Of a stretch of DNA of 64,000 nucleotides, positions 7,642-16,903 are shown one piece after another. The DNA lies in NCBI GenBank assembly GCA_016180845.1, contig JACPAK010000002.1, positions 124,001 to 188,000 of the forward strand. Reading direction: 5' to 3'. Source of the DNA: Deltaproteobacteria bacterium. GTDB taxonomy: Bacteria > UBA10199 > JACPAL01. The notes beneath the pieces are model-generated. The model saw only the letters and a program-made list of their open reading frames with translations, did not search any database and had not been told where the DNA came from. Each line of letters begins with the position of its first letter. Within the stretch, counting starts at the first letter, position 1. The position numbers and the translations under genes were made by a program.

Positions 7642-8790
7642 ATGAGAAAATTTTTCCAGATTCTCTTCGGTATCGTTTTTCTCTTTGTTTGTCGGATCGG
7701 ACTTGCCGTTGACGGCGGTTATGACAAGGGGTTTTACCTGCTTTCCGACGACAAGAACTTCAAATTTAAATTCAATATTCAGATCCAGCCCCGCCACGAG
7801 TATGTCGCAAAAGAGGCAGCCCTTGACACCAATAGCTTTGGGCTCTCACGGATGCGGACCTATTTTACCGGGCACAGTTTTTCACCGAAGTTTAAATACA
7901 CCCTGACCGTTGAATTTAATAAGGGGGCCGACGTTCGGGATGCGCATGTCAATTTCGAGCTCGCTGATTATTTCAAGGTTCGGATTGGAAGATTTTACAT
8001 ACCGATCAATCGTGAAGATGTTTATTCCTCTGTTGGTCTCCATCTCGTCGATACCTCCATTGTCTGGAGCCATTTTACGGTCAATCGCGATTATGGTCTT
8101 CAGATTTCAGGAAAGATCGTCAAACCGCTCGACTATGCTGTTTTCATTGCGAATGGTGGCGGAAACAATCCGGCGAAAGCGGGGCAGAACCTCAACAAAG
8201 AAATGCTTGTTGGTGCCCGCCTGCAATCAGTCATTATGGGGACGATACCAAGTTATCAGGGTGATTACGATATGTCAGAGTCACCCAATATAGGCTTGGG
8301 GGGAACACTCCTCTTTGATTTCGGTGCCGATCAGGAGACCGAGGGATTCAGTACCTTTGTGGAACAGTCGATCGATCCCCTGGAGGATAAGATATTGCGT
8401 GGTGACCTCGATGGTTCATTTACCTGGCATGGGTTCAGTCTCATGAGTCAGTGGCAACTCGCCTATAATACCGTTTTTCGAACGATCGACCATGGGGTGA
8501 TGGTTCAGAACGGGATGTTTATCATTCCCAAAAGAGTGGAGGTCGCTGGTCGATGGGCGTCTGTTTTTCCTGATTTTCCATTTCCCGCGTTGGCCAGTAC
8601 AGGAATTACGAAAACAGGTTCGGAGATCGGGACTGGAACCCCGGTTCATGAATGGGTTGGTGGAATCAACACCTACTTCAGGGGACACGATTTGAAACTT
8701 CAGATGGAATACTCCCAGATCATGAATGTGAATGGTGTTCGCAATGTCAATGATCAGATCATCCGGACCCAGCTGACGTTCGTATTTTAA
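7642..8790 (+). CDS. Outer-membrane porin, paralogue of the preceding gene
   Basis: A 382-residue porin closely similar along its full length to the one just upstream (GYDKGFYLLSDDKNFKFKFN, MRTYFTGHSFSPKFKYTLTV, PINREDVYSSVG, and the same TQLTFVF end). The signal peptide is MRKFFQILFGIVFLFVCRIG then LA. The start at 7642 is picked from the signal peptide. An AAGGAG lies at 7612-7617, rather far away, so an upstream in-frame TTG at 7633 is possible. Differences cluster in loop-like segments, which suggests the two pores differ in selectivity or exposure. It is co-directional, 36 nt after the first porin. Confidence 0.85.
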   Translation: MRKFFQILFGIVFLFVCRIGLAVDGGYDKGFYLLSDDKNFKFKFNIQIQPRHEYVAKEAALDTNSFGLSRMRTYFTGHSFSPKFKYTLTVEFNKGADVRDAHVNFELADYFKVRIGRFYIPINREDVYSSVGLHLVDTSIVWSHFTVNRDYGLQISGKIVKPLDYAVFIANGGGNNPAKAGQNLNKEMLVGARLQSVIMGTIPSYQGDYDMSESPNIGLGGTLLFDFGADQETEGFSTFVEQSIDPLEDKILRGDLDGSFTWHGFSLMSQWQLAYNTVFRTIDHGVMVQNGMFIIPKRVEVAGRWASVFPDFPFPALASTGITKTGSEIGTGTPVHEWVGGINTYFRGHDLKLQMEYSQIMNVNGVRNVNDQIIRTQLTFVF

Positions 8791-8800
8791 AAATTGAATT

Positions 8801-9991
8801 ATGGCTGAAGGGGTAAAAGTCACGGGGGGAGCCAATGTGGGGTTTTGTAACGGCTCTTCCACGAGTGCCGAGAAATGCCAGATCGCCGAGGCGAAAGGAG
8901 AGGTGGAGGCTGGACTTCCACTGATCAAAAAGATCGGTATGGCGACTGGTATTTCGATCAGTGGCTATGTCGGGAAGGCAGCCAGTTTTGAGCGGGATCC
9001 GACGGACCTTACCCCTATTCGAGTGAGGCCAACGGGGGATGAACCAGGGGATGAATATCATCTGTTTGAGGCTGAATGGATCTTTGTCCCTTTTCTTATC
9101 GATGCGAAAGGATCGAAGGGAGGAGTCAAGGCCAAGCATAACAATCTCGTTCCCTCTATTGCTGTCTCTCACAAGGGAAAACCACCGCTCTTTGTTCCTT
9201 ATATCGCCTTAGGATCAACAACAGCTGAGCCCTCTACTAAAGAGCTGCGCCCTGCGATCGATCACCCTTTTGCGGCGGTCATCACGGGGACAGGGGTTCC
9301 CTCCACATTTGCGGTTCGAGGTGGATTGCAAGAGATCGATGTAAACAGGGCTATCTCCTTGAATGTAGAAGGAGGTGCTGGTCTCGTGACAGAACAGGCG
9401 GGTCCGTTTGGTAGTGGTCATGCCGCATCCGGATGGTCGATCCTTGTCTCCGGTCGGATCTTCTTAACAGACACCTTGACCTTTCGAGGAGGGTTTCAGC
9501 ATACGAGGCGGAATGCCCTTCAGGAGCCGGCGCTGAATAAATTTACCGATGGGAAAGGGACGACGCATGTGACAGGGGGTTATGCGGTGTTGGAGGGTTT
9601 GTTCAGCGAACGTGTGACCCTGTATGGGGGAGGAGTGAAGAGTCATGTCGACCCGGATGAGGGTGAAACAGCTCACGAACAAACTCGTGTGATGTCGTAT
9701 GGGGCGATTGCTGTAAGCCTCCCTTGGGAAATGAAGATTGCCCTGATGCATGGTCAGCAGGTCTTTACCGAAGGGGAGGAGGATGCCGAGAGGGGACGGA
9801 TGGAGGGTGGGGTCACGTCGGTCCAGCTGACCAAGGATTTTGGTCATGGGGTTTCATTGGATGTGCTCGGGTTCCGGCAGGAGGTGGATGGAGAGAAGAT
9901 CGGGATGGAGGAGGAACAGGAGGTCCTGAACCCGGTTCATTTCGACGGTTCTGGGGGGATGGCGCTGCTGAAGTGGGAATTTGATCTTTAA
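8801..9991 (+). CDS. Unrecognised beta-rich, barrel-like protein without signal peptide
   Basis: A 396-residue protein I do not recognise. It is rich in Gly and alternating hydrophobic strands (AISLNVEGGAGLVTE, GWSILVSGRIFLTDTLTFRGG, MSYGAIAVSLPWEMKIALMHG, GVSLDVLGFRQEV) and ends MALLKWEFDL, all like an outer-membrane barrel. Yet it begins MAEGVKVTGGANVGF with no export signal, and an in-frame stop sits 2 codons upstream. Either it is cytoplasmic, is exported another way, or has lost its leader. It follows the second porin by 10 nt and precedes a similar leaderless barrel-like gene, so the set may form one outer-membrane unit. Confidence 0.6.
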   Translation: MAEGVKVTGGANVGFCNGSSTSAEKCQIAEAKGEVEAGLPLIKKIGMATGISISGYVGKAASFERDPTDLTPIRVRPTGDEPGDEYHLFEAEWIFVPFLIDAKGSKGGVKAKHNNLVPSIAVSHKGKPPLFVPYIALGSTTAEPSTKELRPAIDHPFAAVITGTGVPSTFAVRGGLQEIDVNRAISLNVEGGAGLVTEQAGPFGSGHAASGWSILVSGRIFLTDTLTFRGGFQHTRRNALQEPALNKFTDGKGTTHVTGGYAVLEGLFSERVTLYGGGVKSHVDPDEGETAHEQTRVMSYGAIAVSLPWEMKIALMHGQQVFTEGEEDAERGRMEGGVTSVQLTKDFGHGVSLDVLGFRQEVDGEKIGMEEEQEVLNPVHFDGSGGMALLKWEFDL

Positions 9992-10091
9992 CGATATTTA
10001 TTAGCAACTTTTTGTCGTTGGCGACGAAAATTTCGGTGCGCGAAACATAATTTCTTCTTGGGGGGAGAAATGAAAGGTGAGGAGAAAAAAT

Positions 10092-11120
10092 ATGGCCTCT
10101 ACTCCAGGTATCCACCCCCTCGTTTTGGGTAGTTTCACAGCTGCCCCTGCTGCCCCACCACCCCCTAAAACAAAAGAGCAATTAGAACGGGAAAAGACTC
10201 AGGCCGAGATCGATAAGCTGAATGCCGAGGCCGAAAAGGCGCGGGTTGAGGCTGCGAATGCGAAGAAATCCGAGCCGAAAGAAGATCCCCTCCCCCAATG
10301 CAATTTCAGAGAAGGAAAATGGTGTCATGTTGCCCGTTTCGGGGCGACCTGGAGGGTTGTCCATTCGAGTGCCGGAAACGGTACTTTTGAGACCACGGAC
10401 GATCCGCATGGTTCCCCTAATCCTCAATACACCTACGACCCAAAATCCAATGGGCTTTTTGGGGCGTTGGGGTTTTATGGAGAATGGCACAATCGCTGGT
10501 TCAGGATTACGCCGAATGGCCCTTACTTCTTAGCTGGTGTTGCTGTTGGTTGGGACCAGACGAAGTGGGACTTGGATAAAGGTGATCTACCGGAAGCCCT
10601 CAGAGAATTGGTCCAGGATTCTCCGGTGAAACAGGAGGATTGGAGTCTTGGGGTGCCGATCGGAGTGGAGGTTCCCATTAGAAATGATGCGATCACGGGT
10701 GTCTCGTTTTTCGTGACGCCCCGCTATGTGCGTACGACCTACATGGCAGATGCCCAAGGAGTCGGACAGACAGGAGGGGCCTACATTACCGGTCTGGAAA
10801 TCAATGAGGATGAGGATGGTCGGACCTTGGCCCCAACGGTCCACCGGTTTCCTGGTCTGTCGACGAATAGTTTTGGACTCGATTTCGAAGGTCGGGTCCA
10901 CTTAAGTCGGTGGATCGATGTTGTTTTCGGATATGGTTTTAGATGGACAGGAGATATTGATTCAGAAATCGGTGACGAAGAGCGCCTTGTTGCCCGTGGA
11001 ATTCCGCGGAGTGAGATTCCTCCAAATAGGCAGAATCAGCCGATCAGTGTGGCCACTCCCAATGAACAATTTATCTGGGGTGGTTTTGGGTGGAGATTTG
11101 AAGCATTGGGAGGGAAATAA
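10092..11120 (+). CDS. Unrecognised protein: Pro-rich start, short coiled coil, barrel-like body
   Basis: A 342-residue protein of unknown function. The ATG at 10092 is chosen over GTG 10077 because GGTGAGGAG at 10076-10084 is a good ribosome site. Order: a Pro/Ala stretch (APAAPPPPK, ~19-27), a charged coiled coil (EQLEREKTQAEIDKLNAEAE, ~29-60), then a strand-rich body with CNFREGKWCHVARFG, ALGFYGEWHNRWFRI, PYFLAGVAVGWDQTKWD, VSFFVTPRYVRTTYMA and the ending FIWGGFGWRFEALGGK. This looks like a periplasmic coiled coil on an outer-membrane barrel, but no signal peptide is seen. Its TAA shares a base with the ATG of the giant calcium-repeat gene, so the two are translationally coupled. Confidence 0.6.
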   Translation: MASTPGIHPLVLGSFTAAPAAPPPPKTKEQLEREKTQAEIDKLNAEAEKARVEAANAKKSEPKEDPLPQCNFREGKWCHVARFGATWRVVHSSAGNGTFETTDDPHGSPNPQYTYDPKSNGLFGALGFYGEWHNRWFRITPNGPYFLAGVAVGWDQTKWDLDKGDLPEALRELVQDSPVKQEDWSLGVPIGVEVPIRNDAITGVSFFVTPRYVRTTYMADAQGVGQTGGAYITGLEINEDEDGRTLAPTVHRFPGLSTNSFGLDFEGRVHLSRWIDVVFGYGFRWTGDIDSEIGDEERLVARGIPRSEIPPNRQNQPISVATPNEQFIWGGFGWRFEALGGK

Positions 11121-14100
11121 TGATGAATTACAAAAAAACATTCAAAATTTTTCTCGTCTTTTCTCTCTTTTTACTAGGGACTGTTCAGCCGCTCTTTTCG
11201 GAGCAGGTTTCGGACACCCGTTGCCAGAGAAACTCCCGATTTGAGTATGATGATATCGACCAGGATGGGGATGATCTGAAAGACTGGGAAGAGGATCGAA
11301 ACCATAACTGCCAGTTGGATCCCGGTGAGTCGGTCCCGTATCTCCCTTTTTCTGGTTTTACCCGTCCGATTCCAGGTGATGCGACGGATGAGATGAAGCG
11401 GTTGATGGCACAGGACACCGATGGTGATGGTATCGATGACCTGCATGAATATTTTCGAAATGAAGCGGCACATAATGAATATGTGGACTTGGTTGGGGTA
11501 CTTGCGGCGGAGGAGCAACGTATCGATGATAATGAGGGAAATACTCTTTTAACCCAGACGCAAAAAGATCGGGTCTTCCGATGCCCGAATGCAGCGAATC
11601 CGTTCAACTGTGATGGTCGGAGCGATGGTTACAATGCCAACGATCTCCATTCTGATAATGATGGTATCCCGGATCGTTTTGAAAACTGCGACGGAGATAT
11701 TGAAGGAAATATAGCAGGTGCGCGGTATTGGGATCCAGATAGTGGAGAAAACGGTGCGCTTGTCCAGGGGACACCAGAAACACAGCCGATCGCTGAAATA
11801 GAAGGAGACGCCTATACCAAGTGTCTTTCCCCGGAGAGGATGCAGTTTTTCGGGAACAAGATCTATCTCTGGCAGGAAACCGATCCCTACAGCGATGATA
11901 CCGATGGTGATGGGATTCCTGAGGGAGCTGTTTCACCGGGAAAGGATCTCTGTCCGAATCAGGGGACACTCGAAGCTCCTGAAGGAGAAATTCTTCCAGA
12001 AAATTTGGCTGCGGTTGCCACCGCTGATTTTAGCTGCGTTCAGTCACTCTGCCGTCCGGACCTCTTTGCGATGTTGCCGGACAATTGGGACACCGACCGC
12101 GATGGACGGAATGACAAGATTGAGGATCTGAATGGAAACTGTGCGATTGATCGCATTGGGGTGACTGAGGAGTCGGGTCCTTTTGACTATAATTCCGATG
12201 ATGATTGTATCGATATCGATGGTGATGGTGCGTGCAGCGAGAGTGAAACAACAAATTATCCCTTAAGTGACAGGGAAGATCCCTGCCCCCTCGATTCCGA
12301 CCCGAAATGCGCCTACGTTTGCAAACCAGGTGGGTTTGACGGCGATATCAAGAATGGGAAGCATGTCGGTCATGGGAACTTGGTCGATCGCGATAGATAT
12401 GATTATGACGGTGATAATTTGTCAGATCTGACAGAAGATGCGGATGGTTACTGTGACTATACCGGTCCCACTGATCTTCGGGGTGCGAAGATGGGTCGGG
12501 CTGTTGTGAGTAAAGAGACCGATTGGAGGGATGCCGATACCGATAATGATGCCTATATCTACGATGAAAATGGCGATCCGACCGGAGATCCGCTGTTTGA
12601 TCCTCTTTCTGGAACCCAACAGGCGAGAGGAACCGATTATTATGATGGATGTCCTCACCTGAATCCAAGTCAGGATGAGTCGAATGAATGGCCAAATTGT
12701 CTCAGGCATTATTGTAACAATGAGGGTCTCGGGAGGCTCAACTATACGATCACGAGTGACAGTGACAAAGATGCCGATGGCGATGGATTCGATGATATTG
12801 AGGAAGATACGAACGGGAATTGCCGTTACGATGCGAACGAGACGAACTGGCTCTCTGCTGACTCGGATGGTGATGGTATTATCGACACTTCGGATCCGAC
12901 CTGCCGAAGCCATCCGGCACTCTGGCAGAGCCTTGATGCCGACGGTGATGGTCTTCTGAACGGGCAGGAGGACTGGGATGGTGACTGTATCTTCTTCCCA
13001 GCGGATCCGCTTGAGACCGATCCGTATAGTCCTGCCGCCACCAGCGACGATGAATTGGAAGACCGTGATCGCTCGTGCCGAAATCCACAATTGCACGAGG
13101 TGTGGACCAACCTCGATAGTGATGGGGATGGTCTCACGAATGGTCAGGAGGACTCGGCAGGAGACGTATCGGATTGCGATCTCGATGAATGGGAAACGAG
13201 TCCCTATGATGATGACACCGATGATGATGGTATTAGGGACGGCGACGACACCTGCCGGCATCCGACTCTTCATTCACGATGGGCGGCCCTTGATGCCGAT
13301 TTTGACGGATTGCCGAATGGTGACGAAGACGCCAATGGCAACTGTCAGATCGATCAGTTCGAGACGAATCCATATAGTGCCGACACGGATGGAGACGGAT
13401 TTGACGATCGCGATGACTCATGCGGACACCCTGAGCTTAAGGGTCAGTGGGAAACGCGCGATACCGACGGTGATACCTTAACGAACGGTGATGAGGATTC
13501 CGATGGAAATTGTCAGGTCGGTCCTTATGAATCCGATCCATTTGATCCTGATACCGATGATGATGGTCGAAACGACTTTGAGGATCCTTGTGCCTACAGC
13601 TCGGATGCGACCTGTCTGACACGATGTAATCCTGCCTCGAGCTTTGATGACGAAGGGAAAGACTCCGATGGCGACGGACTGAAGGATGTCGAGGAAGATT
13701 CGAACAAGAACTGTCTCTACTTTGGGATCATCGTTCAGAATGGTCATGGACCGACGGAGTCGGATCCTTTTGATACGAGTCTCTATGCGCGTGACTCTGA
13801 TGGTGATGGACTCTCAGACCGTGTTGATGGTTGTCAGAAACGGCCTGATGTTGGTGGAGTCTTGCCGAGTATCACAGTACCGGTTTCTCTGGAAGAAGAG
13901 GTCTGCTCGCGTGAGCAGTGTCTGGCAGCGACCGGCAGAGATCCGGGTGTCCTGAAGGACTCCGATCGCGATGGTGTTCCAGATATTAAAGAAGACCCTG
14001 ATTTTGACTGTATCATCAGCGCCGAGAGCGAAACCGACCGGTTTAATCCCGATACCGATGGTGATGGGATCCCGGACGGTGTTGAGGATAGCAACAAGAG

Positions 14101-14761
14101 TGGTGAGGTAGAAATGGATGCGGAAAAGGGGACTGGAGAAACGAATCCACGTGATGCCGATAGCGACGATGATGGAATTCCGGATGGTGTCGAGGATGCT
14201 AATCAGAATGGTCGGTATGACTATGGTGAACTGAATCCACGCTTGAATGATACCGATGGAGATCTTATTCCGGACGGTATTGAGGATCGAAACCGGAATG
14301 GTCTCTGGGAAGGCGGTCAGTTGCAGGCGACCGGTCCTTGCCGTCTGACCGATGCCTCTGGTGCAAGACTCCTCGATGCGACGGGGAATTCACTGAATCC
14401 TGAGAGCTCCGGGTATCTGAAGGATTCGGATCTGGATGGTATCGAAGATAATTTCGAAGACTCTAACTTGAACGGTCTTTTCACCAATATCGGTTCCCGG
14501 TTCAAATCGACCCTCATGGTCGGTGGTCAACCGTTGCCGGCTGAAAAGGTGCTTGAGTTTGGTGAATCGCATCCGTGTGATAACGATACGGACGGTGACA
14601 CTCTGTTTGATGGCCAGGAAGATATGGATGGCAATGGGACGCTGAACTGGAAGGATGGCGAAACAAGCCCGATTTCGCCACACACCTTCGGAGAGCCAGA
14701 TACCTCGAGGCTTCAGAGAAAACTCGGGATGAGCGGGTGTACGCTGATCCCTGAAAAATAG
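11120..14761 (+). CDS. Large secreted protein of thrombospondin-3-like calcium repeats
   Basis: A 1213-residue protein with a signal peptide (MMNYKKTFKIFLVFSLFLLG, then TVQPLFS). Nearly the whole mature chain is Asp-rich loops of the type DxDxDGxxD: DTDGDGIDD, DNDGIPD, DSDGDGLTN, DTDDDGIRDGDD, DTDGDGIPDGVED, DSDLDGIEDNFED and others, over twenty in all. They are often followed by an E-D-xN-xNC segment (EEDRNHNCQLD, EEDTNGNCRYD). These are thrombospondin type-3/EF-hand-like repeats that bind Ca2+ in series and make stiff extracellular rods. Paired cysteines recur between repeats and may form disulfides. No anchor or sorting domain is visible at the C-terminus. It shares a base with the upstream barrel-like gene, which could be its exporter or anchor (inference). 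Confidence 0.85.
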   Translation: MMNYKKTFKIFLVFSLFLLGTVQPLFSEQVSDTRCQRNSRFEYDDIDQDGDDLKDWEEDRNHNCQLDPGESVPYLPFSGFTRPIPGDATDEMKRLMAQDTDGDGIDDLHEYFRNEAAHNEYVDLVGVLAAEEQRIDDNEGNTLLTQTQKDRVFRCPNAANPFNCDGRSDGYNANDLHSDNDGIPDRFENCDGDIEGNIAGARYWDPDSGENGALVQGTPETQPIAEIEGDAYTKCLSPERMQFFGNKIYLWQETDPYSDDTDGDGIPEGAVSPGKDLCPNQGTLEAPEGEILPENLAAVATADFSCVQSLCRPDLFAMLPDNWDTDRDGRNDKIEDLNGNCAIDRIGVTEESGPFDYNSDDDCIDIDGDGACSESETTNYPLSDREDPCPLDSDPKCAYVCKPGGFDGDIKNGKHVGHGNLVDRDRYDYDGDNLSDLTEDADGYCDYTGPTDLRGAKMGRAVVSKETDWRDADTDNDAYIYDENGDPTGDPLFDPLSGTQQARGTDYYDGCPHLNPSQDESNEWPNCLRHYCNNEGLGRLNYTITSDSDKDADGDGFDDIEEDTNGNCRYDANETNWLSADSDGDGIIDTSDPTCRSHPALWQSLDADGDGLLNGQEDWDGDCIFFPADPLETDPYSPAATSDDELEDRDRSCRNPQLHEVWTNLDSDGDGLTNGQEDSAGDVSDCDLDEWETSPYDDDTDDDGIRDGDDTCRHPTLHSRWAALDADFDGLPNGDEDANGNCQIDQFETNPYSADTDGDGFDDRDDSCGHPELKGQWETRDTDGDTLTNGDEDSDGNCQVGPYESDPFDPDTDDDGRNDFEDPCAYSSDATCLTRCNPASSFDDEGKDSDGDGLKDVEEDSNKNCLYFGIIVQNGHGPTESDPFDTSLYARDSDGDGLSDRVDGCQKRPDVGGVLPSITVPVSLEEEVCSREQCLAATGRDPGVLKDSDRDGVPDIKEDPDFDCIISAESETDRFNPDTDGDGIPDGVEDSNKSGEVEMDAEKGTGETNPRDADSDDDGIPDGVEDANQNGRYDYGELNPRLNDTDGDLIPDGIEDRNRNGLWEGGQLQATGPCRLTDASGARLLDATGNSLNPESSGYLKDSDLDGIEDNFEDSNLNGLFTNIGSRFKSTLMVGGQPLPAEKVLEFGESHPCDNDTDGDTLFDGQEDMDGNGTLNWKDGETSPISPHTFGEPDTSRLQRKLGMSGCTLIPEK

Positions 14762-14800
14762 GCTTGGGCATCCTGCTGGAGTACCAGTAGGGAATTCCAA

Positions 14801-14832
14801 GGGGCGCCCCGCAGCGCGGGACGCCCCTTTTT
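14801..14832 (+). terminator. Intrinsic terminator after the calcium-repeat gene
   Basis: GGGGCGCCCCGC, loop AGC, then GCGGGACGCCCC gives a 12-bp stem with one mismatch, followed by TTTTT. It ends the plus-strand set that closes at 14761 and lies just before the 3' end of the convergent ubiA-like gene, so it may serve both directions. Confidence 0.85.
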
Positions 14833-14835
14833 ATT

Positions 14836-15681
14836 TCAGAACACTGAAATAATTACTCCCGCCAAGAATACCACCGAAACATACCCATTCATATTGAAGA
14901 AGGCGGCATTGACCTTCGAGAGGTCGTTCGGCTTTACGAGGGTATGTTCATAGACAAGCAGGAAGAGGCAGATGGCAAGGGCGAACCAATAACTCCAGGA
15001 AGCCTCGATCAAAATTCCAAAGAGTGAAAAACCCAAAAAAGTGATCACGTGAAAGAGTCTGGAAACTAAAAGTGCTTTTTTGATTCCAAGCGCGACGACC
15101 ACCGAATGCAGGCCTTCTTTTTTGTCAAATTCAGAATCGAGCGTTGCATAAATAATATCAAAACCGGCGACCCAAAAGAGGACACCAATTCCTAGAATCA
15201 ATGATTCCAAACCGAACTCTCCCGTGGTGGCGATCCAGGCCCCGATTGGAGCAAGCCCCAGGGCAATCCCGACAAAGAGATGCGCTAGTGGAGTGAATCG
15301 TTTTGTGTACGAATAGAAAAAAACAAAGAAAAGGGCGATAGGTGAGAGGCGAAGACAGAGGGGATTGATCGCAGCGGCACTGAGTACAAAAAGAAGGGCA
15401 GAGATCACGGAGAGGCTTAAGGCAAAACGGCGGCTGATAACACCGCGGGGGATTTCACGAGTGGCGGTTCTAGGATTCCGCGCATCAATCTCCGCATCGA
15501 GATAACGATTGAAGGCCATCCCGGCGGTGCGGGCTGTGACCATACAAGCGAGGATCAGAAGGATGATTCGTAAGGGGGGAAGACCATTCGCAGCAACCAA
15601 CATCGAGGCGAGGGCAAAAGGCAAAGCAAATAGGGTGTGGGAGAATTTGATGAGGGAGAGGGTATCAGCTAGCTTCCCCAT
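14836..15681 (-). CDS. mqnP: UbiA-family prenyltransferase, likely menaquinone MqnP
   Basis: A 281-residue multi-pass membrane prenyltransferase. The first Asp-rich motif is NRYLDAEIDARNPRT (about residue 58) and the second is ATLDSEFDKKEGLHS (about residue 178); both bind the Mg-diphosphate of the polyprenyl donor. In this cluster it would attach the isoprenoid chain to the naphthoate ring made by the futalosine route, the step assigned to MqnP. It is the last gene of the minus-strand menaquinone operon and overlaps the ubiX-like gene by 13 nt. A 4-hydroxybenzoate transferase (UbiA) for ubiquinone is the alternative, but the neighbours are futalosine genes. Confidence 0.8.
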   Translation of the reverse strand: MGKLADTLSLIKFSHTLFALPFALASMLVAANGLPPLRIILLILACMVTARTAGMAFNRYLDAEIDARNPRTATREIPRGVISRRFALSLSVISALLFVLSAAAINPLCLRLSPIALFFVFFYSYTKRFTPLAHLFVGIALGLAPIGAWIATTGEFGLESLILGIGVLFWVAGFDIIYATLDSEFDKKEGLHSVVVALGIKKALLVSRLFHVITFLGFSLFGILIEASWSYWFALAICLFLLVYEHTLVKPNDLSKVNAAFFNMNGYVSVVFLAGVIISVF

Positions 15682-16214
15682 CTCGCCCTCAAATCATTCT
15701 CAATCCTCATCTGATCCAGTACCCGCGCAATCACCGTATCAACCGCCTCCTGGATCGTCTTTGGTTTCGAATAAAATGAGGGGATTGCCGGGAGCACGAC
15801 GGCGCCGGCGAGCGTGACGAGTCGCATATTTTCGATGTGGATGAGGCTGAGAGGGGTCTCGCGTGGGACGAGAACGACCCGTCTTCTCTCCTTAAAAAAG
15901 ACATCGGCGGTCCGTGCGAGCAGGTCATCGGAGTAACCATGAGCGATCCGACCGAGCATCCCCATGCTGCAGGGGATCACAACCAGCTGATCGTACTTTG
16001 CTGATCCGCTGGCAAACGGGGCTGAAAAGTCCCGACTTCCATAATATTTGAAATCGTACTCCCGATAATTGATCCCACACTCCTCGCGACCGATCTCGAG
16101 GGCATTTTCCGAGGCGGTGAGGGTCACTTCATGAGGAGTGGTCTTCAGGAAATCGAGCAGGGTCTTGGCGTAGATAGCCCCTGATGCGCCTGAAATGCCG
16201 ATGACTAGTTTCAT
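15669..16214 (-). CDS. ubiX: UbiX-type flavin prenyltransferase
   Basis: A 181-residue flavoprotein. VIGISGASGAIYAKTLLDFL at the N-terminus is the family nucleotide-binding signature, and VVIPCSMGMLGRIAHGYSDDLLARTADV with LVPRETPLSLIHIENM are the conserved core. UbiX makes prenylated FMN, the cofactor of UbiD decarboxylases; a UbiD-family gene lies two genes upstream, which fits. It overlaps menG by 4 nt and the ubiA-like gene by 13 nt, so the whole set is one transcript. Confidence 0.9.
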   Translation of the reverse strand: MKLVIGISGASGAIYAKTLLDFLKTTPHEVTLTASENALEIGREECGINYREYDFKYYGSRDFSAPFASGSAKYDQLVVIPCSMGMLGRIAHGYSDDLLARTADVFFKERRRVVLVPRETPLSLIHIENMRLVTLAGAVVLPAIPSFYSKPKTIQEAVDTVIARVLDQMRIENDLRARWGS

Positions 16215-16903
16215 TTCTTCTCCGCCACAATCAATCCACTAATTCCACCCGTCAGCCTCTTGACCACCTTCACCTCAAAACCGTTCTCTTGCAAAAGATG
16301 GCAGTACTCGTCAATCGTGTAGAACCCCCTCACCGAATCTCGAAGGTGCTCATAGGCATGGGGATGACGCGAGATCAGACGACCGAGTGGTGGGATCACA
16401 AACTGGGCATAGGTCGAATGAAAAAGCTGCATGACCCAATTATCCGGACGGAAAAATTCGAGGATCACCAATCTTCCCTTCGGAGAGAGGAGTTGATGGA
16501 TTTTTCGGAGTGCAGCTTGATTATCGTCTAGATTTCTCATTCCATACGCACACATCATTCCGTCAAAGAACGAAGGTTGGGCATCAAATTTGAAAAAGTC
16601 GGCGCAGACTGTCGAAAATCCCCCCCGTCCCCCCTTTTTCAAAGTGGGGTGACGTCTGAGTCCTTCATCCAACATCTCCTGTGAAAAATCAACTGCCGTG
16701 ACCTCTGCTGAAGGATTGATCTCGAGAAGAGCCATGGTCATGGAGAGTGTTCCGGCACAGAGATCCAGGACCTTTTTCTGGTTTTTGAGATAGGAGACCC
16801 CTTTGTTTCTCCAGCGCTTGTGTTGTCCGAAACTCAGGAGGGTGTTGAGGAGATCGTATTTTGGGGCGATGGAGGTGAAAAGTTGTTGTATCTGTTCAGT
16901 CAT
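16211..16903 (-). CDS. ubiE: Demethylmenaquinone methyltransferase (UbiE/MenG)
   Basis: A 230-residue SAM-dependent methyltransferase. VLDLCAGTLSMTMALLEI (about residue 45) is motif I, MMCAYGMRNLDDNQAALRKI is the UbiE-specific post-I motif, and LVILEFFRP follows. It methylates the quinone ring as the last step of menaquinone synthesis. Residues ~93-103 (TLKKGGRGGFS) are an insertion coming from a palindromic repeat read in frame (16613-16652). The start overlaps the stop of the UbiD-family gene by 4 nt. Confidence 0.9.
   Translation of the reverse strand: MTEQIQQLFTSIAPKYDLLNTLLSFGQHKRWRNKGVSYLKNQKKVLDLCAGTLSMTMALLEINPSAEVTAVDFSQEMLDEGLRRHPTLKKGGRGGFSTVCADFFKFDAQPSFFDGMMCAYGMRNLDDNQAALRKIHQLLSPKGRLVILEFFRPDNWVMQLFHSTYAQFVIPPLGRLISRHPHAYEHLRDSVRGFYTIDEYCHLLQENGFEVKVVKRLTGGISGLIVAEKK
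16613..16652 (-). repeat. Palindromic repeat (CCCCC...TTTTCAAAG...GGGG type) inside ubiE
   Basis: AAAATCCCCCCCGTC runs into a stem of CCCCTTT and AAAGTGGGG around a short loop. It is the same type as the repeat in mqnA at 23822-23877. Read on the minus strand it adds KKGGRGGF-like residues to the methyltransferase without breaking the frame. Confidence 0.6.

Noticed and set aside
10070-10090. ATG at 10070 after GGGGGAG as a gene start
   Set aside because: It is out of frame with the following coding region, and the ATG at 10092 has its own site.
12030-13950. Many long minus- and plus-strand frames inside the calcium-repeat gene
   Set aside because: They are His/Arg- or Ile/Arg-rich shadows of the repetitive Asp codons; no ribosome site or domain supports them.
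11120-14761. Tandem DNA repeat or CRISPR-like array
   Set aside because: The repetition is at the protein level (calcium loops); unit lengths vary and no spacer pattern exists. No CRISPR array was seen anywhere in the window.
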